DNA of 64,000 bases from Rhipicephalus microplus (taxonomy: Eukaryota > Arthropoda > Arachnida > Ixodida > Ixodidae), in contig NC_134707.1 in the NCBI RefSeq assembly GCF_043290135.1, positions 85,268,447-85,332,446 on the forward strand. Reading direction: 5' to 3'. Below are positions 1-13,840 of this stretch, one piece after another; positions within the stretch are counted from its first letter, which is position 1, and each line of letters begins with the position of its first letter. Made by a program: the position numbers and the translations under genes. Under the pieces are notes generated by a model. It was not told the DNA's origin. It did no database searches and worked only from the letters and a program-made list of their open reading frames with translations.

Positions 1-1190
1 AACAGACTGATATTTCTTCCTAAATGTCCACAGGCTGCATGACGAAGATAGCTGCTGTGCGATTTCACACATTTTCTAGCGCTACATATAACTAATTTTC
101 GGCAAACTCCCTGGGTAAAATTACACGATCTTTGCCTGAACGTTGGTTATGTCTTTAAGTACTTGTACCATTCAAAAAAATATAAAACAAATAAGCAAGT
201 ACACCAAGTTTTCCTGGCTTCAAGGCCCCGTCCGGCGTCAATGTCATCACAGTTGTTGAGTTGTGCCTAATATTTATTATGAAGTTGGGCTCTACCTAGA
301 TATCCTGTTTGCACAGGATGCGAAAAAATGGCCAGGTGGTTTCGATGCTTCGCTCATTTGTTATGCTGAAGAAAAAGGATCTTTAACCTGTTTACGCAAG
401 TGAACGAACTCGCCGGTCTTTTTAGCCGTTCCTCAGTCACCGAACGCTCCAGAAATTCAGGCGCACCCATTTTGACCATTTCATTTTGCCAGAAAAGGTA
501 AGCCAGCGCGCATATTGAGCGTTTCCCATTTCAAGTATGTGTTGTTTCGGAAGTACGATATTGCACACAATTAAAAGTTCTCGCGGCGCAAATCAAATGC
601 CAAAGTGGGCTACACGTGAAGATATTGGTGCGTGAATGACAGAAGAGGCACTCTTCTATTGCACCATTTAGATCATTGGAACATTTATTCATTTGAATGT
701 TGTGCAATTTGAATAGCCCTTTGAACACCGTTACGTGATACGAAAGAGCCGTTTACTCGTTACTATTTCTTATTTTTTTTGTCAATCCTAAACCGCCAAC
801 TATACGACTCTCTTCAAAAGAGATACGTAGACACTTTGTAAGCATAATTATACTCTCGTTAAAGAGTCCTCAGGCACAAGAAAATTCATCAGATCCCACG
901 TACCTGGGAATCGACGTTATGCGAATCTTGCGGAGCGAAGGTGACCATGTTGCAATTTTGTTATTGAGTGACGTGTCATGAAATAGTGCTATATATAGGT
1001 ACAGATATCTCACGCACAGACATATGTTGAAGAGTTGCAGATGTTTATATAACCAGTTGTTTGCACTTGCGCAACGATGCCAACTGAAACATGGGTATTT
1101 GCATCACCAGAAGCTGATATGAGGCGCTGATGCTCGCGCAGATGCTTGTTACAATTGACGTTGACCCGAGAAGACGGCTGTATCAAAGCA
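1..1190. other. Intergenic DNA, no gene seen
   Basis: AT-rich sequence without an exon-like block, repeat array or recognisable mobile-element protein. The short open frame on the minus strand near 531-728 has no recognisable motif. Confidence 0.5.
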
Positions 1191-2699
<1,509 letters not shown>

Positions 2700-3580
2700 A
2701 TGAACTCTCTTAACGTCTTTCCAGATTAGTTTGCGCCGTCATAGTTCTGCGATCCATGTTACCTAGCATGACTGCAGATGATTTTCTTTGCGCATTCAAG
2801 GGAGAAAGTCGTAGAAGATGTGCTGTAGTGTATCCTCGCTACCACAGTTGTCACAGAAGGGGCTGTCAGCCATTTCAATACGAAAGGAAAATCACTCCGT
2901 CAAAGCCGCTTTTAGCCATAGGCGGCAAAGTATATTCGCATCATTTCGGCGTAGTCCAGCGGGTATCTGTACACGTAACGTGTTCAGGCTGTAGCAGAGT
3001 TGAGTGCGTAGCCTACTTGTATTTCAACTGGAGGGAGTGACTTCCCATGCGACCAATCGAAGTTCGCCAGCAGCATCGGTCCTTGATAGCGGTATTATAT
3101 GAAGCCTCTTACCTGAAAGCGCTGATTGAGCAGCATTGTCGCTACGTTTATTGCTGATGACGCCGCAGCAGCTTGGCAGGCACTGTGGCGTGGCGTGGTG
3201 TCCTTTCTCAAATGTGGTATGAATGAGATACCGAACATCAGAGACCAGCTGTTCGTATGGCCAGAGCCATGGGGCTGACTGTAGAGATTGCAGAACTGCC
3301 ATTAAATAACTGAAGTCTGATCAATGTTGAGTCTGTTCGTGGTTGACTGTACGCGAAATGCAGCGCAAAGAGCAGTAAACTCTGCAGTCGTTGATGACGT
3401 TGGATGGTGTGTCTCGAAACTGAAGGTAATATATCTTTGGCGGGGACGACCACTGCTCTGTCAGTATAAACACGTGCGCGATTGGCGTATTACTCGTTCA
3501 AGAGCATCGGGAATAGGTATTTCAGCAATTCATCTTCATTGTTCATACGTTTACTTTATGATGCACCAAATGACGGTGGG
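2700..3580 (-). pseudogene. Decayed LINE fragment: RNase H domain and C-terminal Cys/His motif
   Basis: Read on the minus strand, about 3400-3350 gives an RNase H-like AEFTALCAAFRV segment. About 3200-3030 gives a degraded CCGVISN.RSDNAAQSA block followed by PLSRTDAAGELR. These match the C-terminal RNase H region of I/Jockey-type arthropod LINEs, whose usual pattern is H.G..GNE.AD. Further on, at about 2880-2820, lies FCDNCGSEDTLQH, a Cys/His motif typical of the end of such ORF2 proteins. Several frameshifts and stops separate the blocks, so it is dead. The endonuclease and reverse transcriptase parts are absent. The exact clade is uncertain. Confidence 0.6.
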
Positions 3581-3599
3581 TATAGATGATTTCAGGTGA

Positions 3600-4690
3600 G
3601 AAGATAAAGCGATGTGCCATGCGTTCAGTGTTTGTTCTTTCGTCAGCTCATTCACGGAGCAGTTCCCGCATCATGATGGACATTATCACGAACCCGTGCT
3701 CACCACAACAAATGCGTTGTTTAACCTTGCAAACAAGCCCCATATAGGCTCCTTGTTGCTTGTCTACCAAATGTTTTTTGAGCAGCATTGCCAAGCTGGA
3801 AGATCCTTTCACTACACATGTCAATAACCACAGCCATTCAACCAGCGCGGACGTGAAATGCTGGGGTAATTTCCCGCATCCGGATTTGCCTTTGCTAAAG
3901 CAAAAGGTGTTCCCGCTATAGTAACTTGCCAGTTTACCAATAAGTGATGTCAATGCTCGATTCCAACCATATTACAATAAGGCTGCTCACGTTCACTTTT
4001 ATCGCGCTCTGTCCTAATAGAGGAAACAAAAAAGATCAGCGATTGAAGAGGCAGCTGTGCCCTTTGTTTAGTATCATGCATGCAAACGTACCGCAGAACA
4101 TTTGTTTTCGTAAAGAAGCCCGATACAGTCAAAAGAATTCCTTCACTGATAATAGAGCCGCACAACAGGCTATGTTCTCCACATATATTTCCAGAAAGGA
4201 ATACAGCGTCATTGTATCGATAACAACGTCAAGAAAATGAACAAGTTACCATAACAAATAGGCTGATGGCGCAAACTCATATGTCATGAGCGCATAGCGT
4301 TGAACCGTACCAACTAAGTGGTTTAGGATATGAAGGTGAGAATGGCGACTGACTGACATGAACTTTCGTGATAAGCTGAATAAAGTAGTATGCGCTTGGA
4401 GCCTCCTTTATGCCAGTTAAAAGCACGTAAACATCATTGCAACAGTCAGAGTTGCTTCACTGATTTGCCAGACATGTGTTCAATACGAATAGATATCTCG
4501 CATAAGGCTGAAAGAAAGTACCTAGCATTATAAAAGAATCGCCAAACTCAAACAACGAATCTGCCAGCTTACGACAAAACCTCAACTTTTCAATCTTTGG
4601 AACGTTACGCCTAGCGCTGAAGTACAATAGCAGCAAAGTTTCGGTTTTCCGATTTCACAGGTATACCACTTTCTTGAAATTGTTGACTAA
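3600..4690. other. Intergenic DNA, no gene seen
   Basis: Several overlapping open frames under 105 codons exist on both strands, but none shows a motif, splice structure or codon bias that I can defend. Confidence 0.45.
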
Positions 4691-4935
4691 ACGCACGCCA
4701 CATGACTGACAAATCTGACGAAGTTTTGGCCATCCGATCATTGCGTGGGCCACCAAAAATCAGCAAAATTGCTTTTCAGGAGCGAAGCTTTTTATGGCGT
4801 TACCCGTTCGCTCCGTTATTGTTTGTAACCACCGGTGGCACACACCCATTTGTAACCACCCGTGGCACATACCCATTTTTAACCACCGGTGGCACATACC
4901 TGCCCTTGGGCACATATCCGCACGTCCACATGTTA

Positions 4936-5441
4936 CGAAAAAACACAGCATATCCACTGAATGAATGATGATGAGTGGGGTGAAGCGTCCGTCAATACCT
5001 CCGTGTTTCCATTCGTGCGTCCGTCCGTCTGTGCGTCCGTGCGTCAGTCTATCCGTACGTGTGCCCGATCGTGCGTCCGTTCGTGCGTCCATACGTGTGA
5101 GCGTTCGTTCGTCCGTCCGTCTATCTGTCTGTCTATACGTCTGTCCGTCCGTCTAGTGAACACTTCAAGTACCGCCATCTCTCTTCCTTTTGTTGTATAT
5201 TCATCATATATAAGTACCGCCATTCAGCGGACAATGCAAGAACTAAACGAGAGTATGTACCACATTTCTGCTGTCAGCGCTTTGCTAACACCGAGAGCGT
5301 GATAACGACGCCGTGCTATGTTTTCCGTGAAAGTGAACATGTGGATATGTGCCCGAGGGCGGGTATGAGCCACAAGTTAAGCACAACGACAACGGGGGAC
5401 GCACAAGGCACGCCATAAGGAACTTCGCCCCTAAAACGTAG
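4936..5441 (+). mobile_element. GTCC-minisatellite foldback/MITE-like element, left copy
   Basis: The outer end reads ACAGCATATCCAC, then GATGATGAGTGGGGTGAAGC, then an irregular GTCC/GTGC array to about 5155. A body with AGTACCGCCAT motifs follows, and the end is AAGGAACTTCGCCCCTAAAA. The GGGGTGAAGCG near the start is inverted relative to GAACTTCGCCCC at the end, suggesting subterminal inverted repeats. The same architecture occurs at 5442-6140 (inverted), 24936-25587 and 31330-31437. It has no coding capacity; open frames rich in V-R-P-S come from the minisatellite. A non-autonomous DNA element is an inference. Confidence 0.6.
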
Positions 5442-6140
5442 GGCGGGCGTCGTTATCACTCTCTCGGTGTCAACAAAGCAATGACAGTAAAAAAAAATGT
5501 CGCCCCGCCGCGGTGGTCTAGTGGCTAAGGTACTCGGCTGCTGACCCACAGGGCGTGGGCTCGAATCCCGGCTGCGGCGGCTGCATTTTCGATGGAGGCG
5601 GAAATGTTGTAGGCCCGTGTGCTCAGATTTGGGTGCACGTTAAAGAACCCCAGGTGGTCGTAATTTCCGGAGCCCTCCACTACGGCGTCTCTCATAATCA
5701 TATCGTGGTTTTGGGACGTTAAACCCCACAAGTCAATCAACAGTAAAAATGTGGTACATACACTCATTTAGTCCTTTGATTGTCCGCTGGATGGCGGTAC
5801 TTGTATATGATGAATATGTGATAAAAAGAAGCAATATGGCGGTACTTTGAGTATTCACTAGATGGAGAGATGGACGCACGGACGGACTTAAACACAGACA
5901 GACAGACACACGGACGGATGGACAGACGAACGGACGCACGCACAGACGAACGCACGAATGGGCGAACGTATACGGATGGTTTGATGCATGTACGCATGGA
6001 CGAATGCACGAACAGACGCACGAACGGGCGCACGCATGGTCGTACAGACGCACGGACGAACGCACGGGCGAATTAACAAACGCTTCACCCCACTCATCCT
6101 CATTCGTTCCGTGGATATGCTGTTATTTTTTTACATGTTC
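5442..6140 (-). mobile_element. Inverted second copy of the GTCC-minisatellite element, split by a SINE
   Basis: This is the reverse complement of about 4936-5300. GGCGTCGTTATCACTCTCTC at 5446 mirrors GAGAGCGTGATAACGACGCC at about 5290. The match runs through the AGTACCGCCAT motifs and a GGAC array to CCCCACTCATC and GTGGATATGCTGT near 6130. A Ruka SINE interrupts it at 5501-5739. The two copies form a large imperfect palindrome about 1.2 kb long. Confidence 0.65.
5501..5739 (+). mobile_element. Ruka-type tRNA-derived SINE with target duplication
   Basis: A full-length copy begins with GCCCCGCCGCGGTGGTCTAG (A-box region) and has the B-box-like CTCGAATCCCGG. The body (GCATTTTCGATGGAGGCGG, then CCCAGGTGGTC) ends in TTTTGGGACGTTAAACCCCA. 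It is flanked by ACAGTAAAAA...ATGT at 5484-5500 and 5740-5752, a target-site duplication. Removing it restores the right arm of the surrounding foldback pair. Confidence 0.9.
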
Positions 6141-6149
6141 TAAGGAGAA

Positions 6150-9100
6150 CCATCTGAAAAGCTTATAAACGTTCCACTCTTTTTTGATTGAGCCGACTAG
6201 GGCTTATGTTTTGCAATAAAAACGAAAAAAGAACTGAAGACGAGGGCACTATGCAGAATGTGTGCTGTGAGAGTTTGAGGTTTCAGCTGCTTCAGATAAC
6301 TCTGTAATCTGTTACTAACTACTGAACACTCGTTTTCTTGAACAATTTGCCCAAAAATGTGGCTTATACTTTGTTAAAATCGGAATAACGTTGAGAGCAT
6401 GTAAACTCACAATATAACGCGCATTAGCCAATGAAACAGACAGTGTAGTTTTGTGTGTATGCAAAATTGTTTAAAATGACACTTTGATGCAGTTCCAACG
6501 TCGTCCTGCTCTTCTATGTAATGTTTCCTCCTTTGCTATACTATAAATGCCACAAAATCTAAACTTAGCGGTAGGCAGAGAAATATGATCACTCCTTACA
6601 ATCACCGTCAGCCTAACTACGCCCTGTGAATGGCAGAGACCTCTCCCATGTTCCGTCAGTTATCCCCATCCTGTGCTTTATGCGGCCCTGCTACTCCTTT
6701 ATACTTCGTAGTTTTTATCTGCCCACCTTATTTTCTGTCTTTCTATCACGCGTTTGCCTTCTCTTGGAATGCAGCCAGTTACCTTTGACGACCAGCAGTT
6801 ATCCTAAATACGCGCTACTTGCCCGGCCTTTGTTCATTTTTTCTTCATTTCAACGAAGACATCCTTAACTCTTGTCTGTTCTCTGTCTTACTCTACTCTC
6901 GTCCTGTCTTGTAGCGCTACATCTATCATTTTCCTTATGATCGCTCGCTGTGTCGCCCTTTTTTTAAGCTGAACCTTTTTTGTAAGTTTTCAAGGTTCTG
7001 TTCCGTACGTAAGTACCAGTAAGATCCAGCTGCATCTACCTTCCTCTGGAGGGATTATTATTGTTTTGACAATGCTTGCCAGATGTGTTTCATCCCATCC
7101 TTATTCATAATGGCCAAGTAGTACATGTTCATGGCGGGGAGGGCATGAGTTACTCCTTTTCTGAAGCTATTCCTCTACACTTGATGAGCTTAGAAAGAGG
7201 GACTAATAGAGATGTGTCACCACCCCCAGGTTAATAAATGCAGTTTATAGAACAAAATATTCAAATTTTATATGATGTGTACAGAAACTCCTTAATACAG
7301 TAGAAACTTTGGTCAATATAGCACGATAAGTCTTCAAGATCTTTGATAAAAGCGCAAATATTAGTATTGGCGGTACTTTCGAAACAGTGATGTCTAAAAA
7401 TATTAACTATGTCTTCTAGGTCACGCTATGGTTTTCTTTCACTAATGGAGGAACATATTTATAAAAGTGCCCTAGAAATACCATGCACCTTTTAAAACAT
7501 TTACACGATGGTTGTCTGAAAAAGTCAAATAAACACATGCCACTGTTAAGGAAAGGAGCATTGCATATCAATGTGCCCACTGCAGTGCACTTACTGCATG
7601 CTCTGCAAAAACTAAAGAAAAGTTTAAGCAGTCTTCTACAACGAAATGTAAGTAGACGGGAGGAAATGGGGATTTGCTGTCAATTCTGTCATCGTCGAAT
7701 ATTGAAATCCACCTGGGAAAGAGGACTACTCGAGACAGTACGTTATCACGAAATCTCGTGTTGCTACAAGAGACTCCTGATGTGACTGAGTGTCTAGACC
7801 TTCAATATTATGACATTTAACCAAGCAATGTGCAGTCAGTGAACATGTAAAGTTTACGTTCACATCACCACAAGAAACGTTCACTCATATGCGAACTTAG
7901 TAATTGTAGGCTTAAGTGCACTGCAGCTATCCTGTTTAGAGCACCTGCATATTAACTCTGTTTGGCGAAGCAAGATATTCGAGAAAGAGTGCCCCTATTC
8001 CTTTTTTCTTAAATCAATAATACATGTTGAGTTAGTCTAGTAATCAGTTACTGACGAGACATTCTCTCGAACACTGCAGATGAGAGCAATGATCAAAGAT
8101 GGCGTGGTCCACTCTCCGTATCCAGACGTCGAGCCTGTCAAAGACTCCACCATTTTCGCTTTTCTGAAAAGGAGCATACGGCGTCACAGGAAGAAGACTG
8201 CTGTGGTAAAGTGGATATTTATTTTTTTTAAGTGTCGACGAATGAAACAATAAAAAAATTCTGCACTTTTTATGGGTTTCATAACAACTAATCTCTGCTG
8301 AAACACTCGATACAGATGGTTAACCATTGAGACTGAAAAGTGCAACTCCCACGTTTATTAGCGCGTTTATTCTGATGGCTCTGTAAAGTTCTATTATTAT
8401 ATAGCGAGGTTAGATAGTCACTTAATTTGGGTGTATAAAAGTATTTAATTCACATGCCAGACACAGTACTCTGCATGACCACAATCAAGAAAGATTACAA
8501 TGAGCTGTTCGATGTGTTTAGTAATGCGTCAGTCACAATGGTCAGTCCGAGCCCTGGTCAGCACTCGTCTTGTCAGTGTCTCCTGCAATAACGGTGTGTC
8601 ATATAGTCTAGGTCTATCAAAAGGTTAACTTCGGGTGATCATGTCATTCTGTCGCGGAGTCATGATGACACAGAGTCAACAAAGTTTGCGACAGTATCGC
8701 GCCGTGATCGTGACGCGGCGAAGCAGTTTTGGGGTGTCGGCTAGACGGCAACCAGTCTCGTCCAGGTGCGTCGTGTGAACGCCGTCCATCACAGAAGCAG
8801 ATATGCGCCACGAAAGATAAGTGCCCCTACTAAGTACACTCCAAATTAACGCAACAATTCGCCCGACAAGTTGCCGACAAAGTGCAGTGAAGCTGAAACA
8901 TGTTCTCCTACACGTCATTAGGAAGTGAAACCACACTTGGAGGGACGATACGAAGAAGGAAAACAGTATATGCGTTAGCCCTCCATCAATTTCTTGGTAG
9001 TGGAGCCGCAAGACTTGTTTCTACACGTTTCTATATTCTCCCTGGTTTTGTGTTAACGATTGATTGACCGCGGCGGCAGGTTTTCGCATCCCCAGTAAAC

Positions 9101-9700
9101 TATTTGAATGAATTGATTAATAAAGTATTTAGAAGAGGCTTACTAAGTATAAAGAAGGAGACAGGATAGGGCGCTGGCGCCCCATCCCTTTTCCTCCTTT
9201 TCTTTCCTTATCGGAGTTGCGCCACAAATATTTTATTAAGCGATGAATTTCCAAACTCGCCCAAGAAGCAGAAGCCACGCAAGAAGCAGCACTCTTTGAA
9301 AGGATTGTCTTGTTTAGCTCTCGCTCCACAAATTTTAGCTCTCGCTACGCAATCGCACCTGCTCATTTTCAGAATTGGAGGACGTGCGTTGAGTACAGGA
9401 TAGGGTAGCCATATTTGTGGCTCGTACGTTGTGAGAGTTCAGCCCACATAGGACGGTGCAATTTGGGTTTTCACTAGTCATACACGACTTCACTGTGAAG
9501 TCGTATGTATGAAAAGCCATCCGCAATAAACTTATTTTGCGATGTAGGAGAAGCTGTATTTACTGACACTATTTTTTGTCGGAAGCGACGACACGGTCAA
9601 AATGCGCAGGCAGGTTCACACCATGTTCGCTGGTATAGTCATAGCGCATTGCCACGCGGCCGGTTGAACCGTTAGGCTAAATAACCAGAAGTATAGTACT
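6150..9700. other. Long intergenic stretch, no gene seen
   Basis: No exon-like or transposon protein block was recognised. Open frames at 7483-7785 (+) and 8676-9011 (-) are about 100 codons long and carry no motif. A short inverted repeat lies at 9478-9511. Confidence 0.45.
9478..9511. repeat. Short inverted repeat (hairpin)
   Basis: CGACTTCAC is followed at once by GTGAAGTCG, with partly matching flanks (CATACA / TGTATG), giving a near-perfect palindrome of about 34 bases. No protein context suggests a function. Confidence 0.6.
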
Positions 9701-9726
9701 CACGCCGAAGCCTTCATCGCATGGTT

Positions 9727-9899
9727 GAATAATTTATGATTGATATGTGGGGCTTAACGTCCCAAAAGCACCATATGATTATGAGAGACGCCGTAGTAGA
9801 GGACTCCAGAAATTTCGACCACCTGGGGTTCTTTAGGTGCACCCAATTCTCAGCACACGCGCCCACCACATTTTCGCCTCCATCAAAAATGAAGCCACC
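9727..9899 (-). mobile_element. 5'-truncated Ruka SINE with a 17-bp target duplication
   Basis: The minus-strand copy keeps the Ruka body and 3' end (ATATGTGGGGCTTAACGTCCC at 9742 is the reverse of the usual tail) but lacks the tRNA-like head. A perfect direct repeat, GCCTTCATCGCATGGTT, lies at 9710-9726 and 9900-9916. Head loss with an intact duplication is the signature of incomplete target-primed reverse transcription. Confidence 0.88.
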
Positions 9900-10539
9900 G
9901 CCTTCATCGCATGGTTATGATGATGCACTTGTTAAACGTATTTTCTTCCAGAGAAGATATCGCTAAACACATGAACTGCTCTACTCCCCTCACTGTTTAT
10001 TCCGAAATAAAACAACTTTTTTATTATTGTTAGCCTCATATATTTTCAAGTAGAGTCATATAGACACATATAGAAAAAGAGATTATTTGTGAGCACGACG
10101 ACTCCTTCTAAACCTTAAATATAGCCCGATCTCACCAGTTCCTTTCACTACGCCACCACTGCCGTAGTGCATGCCGGTAGTTAAAGTACTGAGTACGTTC
10201 AACTGCCTACAACTGGTGCATCGGCGAGCTGCGTTAACGAGCTTTGAGAGCCAAAGTTGCGTTAATTGCTCTCGTTGGGCTCATGTGCTGTGTGCTGGGA
10301 TCCTATAACAGCAGGCTGAAGCAAAAGGACACTGATTTTATGTTTGCTTAAAGCATGTGAAACGCCTACAAATATGTGTGCGACAGCTAACGAGCTACCT
10401 CAGACTTTCTTCTTTATCGCTTGTGAATGAAGTGTGTATAATATATTGTGCTTTAGCATTCGAGTTTTGCGTCGCAACAAGCTTCTTGCGCAATCAATGG
10501 ACTGATCGGAGACAGCAAAACTTCACATAACGTGTGCTC

Positions 10540-10765
10540 GCTTCCCTTGGTGCAGTGATCACCGCCAGCGGTGAGAGATTGGAGGCAACGGTTTTTCCGA
10601 GCAAAACACACATCAGTTAAATATATACAATTTGACTGCCATTGAGTATGGAACCCGGGGCGTTAACGTGGCAAACAGGTATTCTACCACAAGGCCACGA
10701 TGTTACTTGCACTGCTTCGGGAAAAAACACTACATAAATGCCATGTAGAGGAAGGAGTCTCCTTA
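10540..10765 (-). repeat. Family-2 tRNA-derived SINE-like repeat, minus copy
   Basis: Reading 10720 to 10630 on the minus strand gives AAGCAGTGCAAG, then a GTGGCCTTGTGGTAGAATA A-box region, then CCCCGGGTTCCAT as B-box-like sequence. The order and the words AAGCAGT.GCAAG and GCCACG match the copies at 39760-40110 and 1191-1855. Confidence 0.5.
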
Positions 10766-11111
10766 ACGCATTGCGTTGTGTCGCGATGAAAACGAGCCCA
10801 TTTGGTGACTTGTAGGCGCATTTGGGAGGCCACTAAAGTACGTCAAAAAAGGCCGACATAGTGCAGCCATCGCCGCTCAAAACACACAGGAACTTCCAAC
10901 CAGTTCTAAAATGGACAACTATGTCCATCTAGCGGGAAACATATCATGCCTTTCGAGAGGCGTTGATCAAGCAAACAGCAAACGCTTGATAATGTGCTGT
11001 CATCTGTGAGGCATTGTGAGACTCTTTTGGACTTCAGAGATGGCGAGCGCATGTCGTGTATATTGGACGCCACGCGACTCCTGCTTTAGATCAAAAACCT
11101 GTATGTACAAT

Positions 11112-11121
11112 TCGCGCGCGC

Positions 11122-11215
<94 letters not shown>

Positions 11216-11403
11216 TTGTGTGTGTGCGCGCGTGTGCGTTTGTGTGTGTGTGTGTGTGCGTGTGCACGTGTGCGTGTGCACGTGTGCGTGTGCACGTGTG
11301 CGTGCATGCGTGTGTGTGTGTGCACGCGTGCGTTTGTGTGTGTGTGTGTGTGTGTACGTGTGCGCGTGTGCGTGTGTGCGTGTGTGTGTGTGCGTGTGTG
11401 TGT

Positions 11404-11441
<38 letters not shown>

Positions 11442-11456
11442 GTGTGAGAGAGAGAG
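11112..11456. repeat. Long (TG)n tract with CG and TGCACG interruptions
   Basis: Begins as (CG)n, becomes uninterrupted (TG)n to about 11210, then TG with CGTG and CACGTG variants, and ends in a short (GA)n at 11447-11456. Encoded Cys-Val or His-Thr runs are spurious. Confidence 0.97.
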
Positions 11457-11749
11457 ACTGTGAAAAACGTGCCTCCACTAGAGCATAGCGCCTTTCTTGC
11501 AGAGGGAAGTGGCCACACTGAACGGTCACTGCATTACTAAAGGTACGTCGCGCTAGAGTGGTCAGAATAGGAAAATGTAATGAGCGGCAAGCGGTGCCTA
11601 CGGAGCGCACTGAAACCTCCGAAGAGGAGCTGCGGGGGGGCACGCGCAATCGTTTATACGCCCACTTCTCCCACAGCATGCGGGACTGCCAATCCTAAAA
11701 ACAGCCTATAGAAAGTGACATAACTGGCCATCGATCGCGCTATTTCCAA

Positions 11750-13840
11750 AATTAGCTCCAAGACAGCAAAAGGCTTGGATGGCATTGCGGCAGGACTCGT
11801 GAAGTGCCTTGGTGAACGAGCCCGGGAACACCTGGCGACGATCTACACAGGCATCATTCAAGGGGACCCGATACCAGCTGAAGGCTCGAAAGTCGTGTGT
11901 GTCTGGTGCCGAAACGAAGAGGAGACGCGAGCTTCTTCCGTGACCACAGACCCATCTCAGTAACCAGCGTTATGTACAGGGTATTCGCCCCGGTGCTGAA
12001 ACACTGGATGAACGGATAGGCAGAGGCGAATGCGCTCCTCTCTGAGCTAAGAAATGGCTTCAGGGAACGACAACGCCTGGACGACAACCTGTTTGTCCTC
12101 ACACAGTCCATTGAGATTGCAAGAAAGGAGTCCCGTGGCCTGGTGGCCTGGTTTTGGGTGTGGCAAAATCATACGATAGCGTTCCACACGATCTACTGCT
12201 CAGCCGCATGCAGAATATCGACATGCCGTCAACGCGTCTCTACAGCAACAACATCGTGATTGCGACTTTTGGCCACACCAGTATGGAGTAAGTGTCGATT
12301 CGCCGAGGTCTGAAACAAAGGTGTCCGCTCTCCCCGCCACTGTACATGCTTCTACTGTACATGTACTGTACATGTACCGCTACTGTACTGCACTGCAGGG
12401 CTAGAGCGGGACCTCTTTGATTCGGGCCTTGGCTTTGCGCTACGATTCCAATATGCCGGGTCGCCACAGGTCTGCTCGGCTCTTCGGCTCTGTCGGCCCC
12501 AGTGCCGAATTTGTAACGCCCCTGTATATATGCTGTACATAAACCTTGTTTAACTCACCGTCGTCTAGTCCGCTCGTCTATCAACTCTGCGCATAAGCAG
12601 TCGCGAGCTGAAAAACCTACGCTACCAAACAGCGGGTGACTTTCCCGGCGGAGTTCGAAGTAGTGGCGCCTTTGGGACCATGTTGGCGTCGCCGTCTTTC
12701 GAAACAGTGATTGCAGCAGTGAGATTTCGAGGCGCCCTTCGTAACGTCGTCGGAGGTGCGCGTCGCAACAGACACTACCTGGACTGGTCTTCGCGGATGA
12801 CCTGGTGCTCTTAGTGGAAAACACCAATCAGCTGCAGAACCTCATAGACATATCCGACTACCAACTGGCATCGCTAAAACTGACGTTCAATGCGAAAAAA
12901 TTGCCGGTACTACGTTTTTCCGTGCCAGCGGACGAATGCGAGCTGGTGCTACCGAATGACCAGCCGATCCCTCGCATCCCCGAGTACCGATACCTCGGGG
13001 TGACACTTTGTGATAGAGAGCGTTACGACGTCCACGAGGCCAAGATGAGGCAGTCGTCACAACGAGCAATCGGCACCCTACGAAAGTGCTGCCTGTGGGG
13101 TTTCAACCGGTATGTAATTGTACGCGAGATATGGAAGGCGGTACATGTGCCTTGCCTGACTTTCGCAAACGCTGTCCTGTACCTATCAACGAGCACCCGC
13201 GAATGGCTTGAGCGTGCGCAGAAAGAGGTGGGCCGCATGGCCCTCAGCTGTCATGGAAGGGTGGCCACGGAGGCAGTCCAGGGAAACACCGGCTTGTCAT
13301 CATTCGAAGCCAGGGAGGCGTGCAGCAAAATAGCGTTTGAGGCCCGCCTGCGGTGTCTTAGCGGCTCGCGGTGAGCCAGGCGCATTTGCCGGTACCTATC
13401 CCTCAAGGATATTCGGACCCACTGGTCGAATAGAGTTCACCGGCTGCGTGGGAAATTCGGCATCTTCGGCGAAACAGGCAGTGGCTCACCCGAAGGCCTC
13501 GCTCACACCACGTCTGGTGCGCACTCAAGTGCGAGAGGTAGAAAGCGCCAAATGGCGTTCAGGAGTGCTGCGTAAGTCTACCCTGCGGCTGTATGGCAAA
13601 TGCAAGGCTGAACTAGGCAGGGAAAAATTCTACGACAACAGCGTAGGCAGCACTCTGCTGTTTGAGGCACGTGCAGGAGCGTTGCGTACGCTCACGTACC
13701 GTCGTCGTTTCGATCAGGACCCACAGGTTCAAGCTGCTATCTCTCGCTGCTACTCCGAAACGAACGAGGCGGCTGAGCACCTGATTCTGGATTGCGCCCG
13801 TCTTTCTTCACGGTCAGCAGAGGGCCCCATTCTGCCTTAA
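11750..13840 (+). pseudogene. LINE-B ORF2 remnant (reverse transcriptase and C-terminus)
   Basis: Reverse transcriptase blocks appear in order across several frames: LDGIAAGLV near 11775; DHRPISVTSVMYRVF near 11945; LRNGFRERQRLDDNLF near 12048; a frameshifted VAKSYDSVPHDLL near 12160; and FADDLVLL (the catalytic YADD-type box) from about 12790. After the catalytic box, 12805-13374 is open for 189 codons and contains YRYLGVTLCD. The C-terminal part, 13337-13840, has FEARAGALRTLTYRRRF and a Cys/His ending (EAAEHLILDC). Frameshifts near 11900, 12000, 12160 and 13340, plus the LTR insertion, make it non-functional. The encoded enzyme would copy LINE RNA at a nicked target. Confidence 0.82.
12471..12775 (+). 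mobile_element. LTR fragment (R-U5-like) inserted in LINE-B reverse transcriptase
   Basis: The sequence from GCTCGGCTCTTCGG through GCCCCAGTGCCGAA, CTGTACATAAACCTTGTTTAA and GCTACCAAACAGC to GTCGCAACA is the reverse complement of the inner half of the LTRs at 40412-41819 and 45436-46187. The outer U3 part is missing. The reverse transcriptase reading stops at about 12470 and resumes at about 12773 just before the FADD box. GTCGCCACAG at its left border and GTCGCAACAG at its right border are near-identical and may reflect the junction mechanism. Confidence 0.75.

Noticed and set aside
4961..6103. Arg/Val/Ser-rich open frames and a possible CRISPR-like array of GTCC repeats
   Set aside because: Tandem 4-bp-based minisatellite of a repetitive element; no spacers, no cas genes, eukaryotic context.
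11000..11679. Open frames of Cys-Val or His-Thr repeats (also at 16184-16970)
   Set aside because: Translations of TG dinucleotide arrays in both strands.
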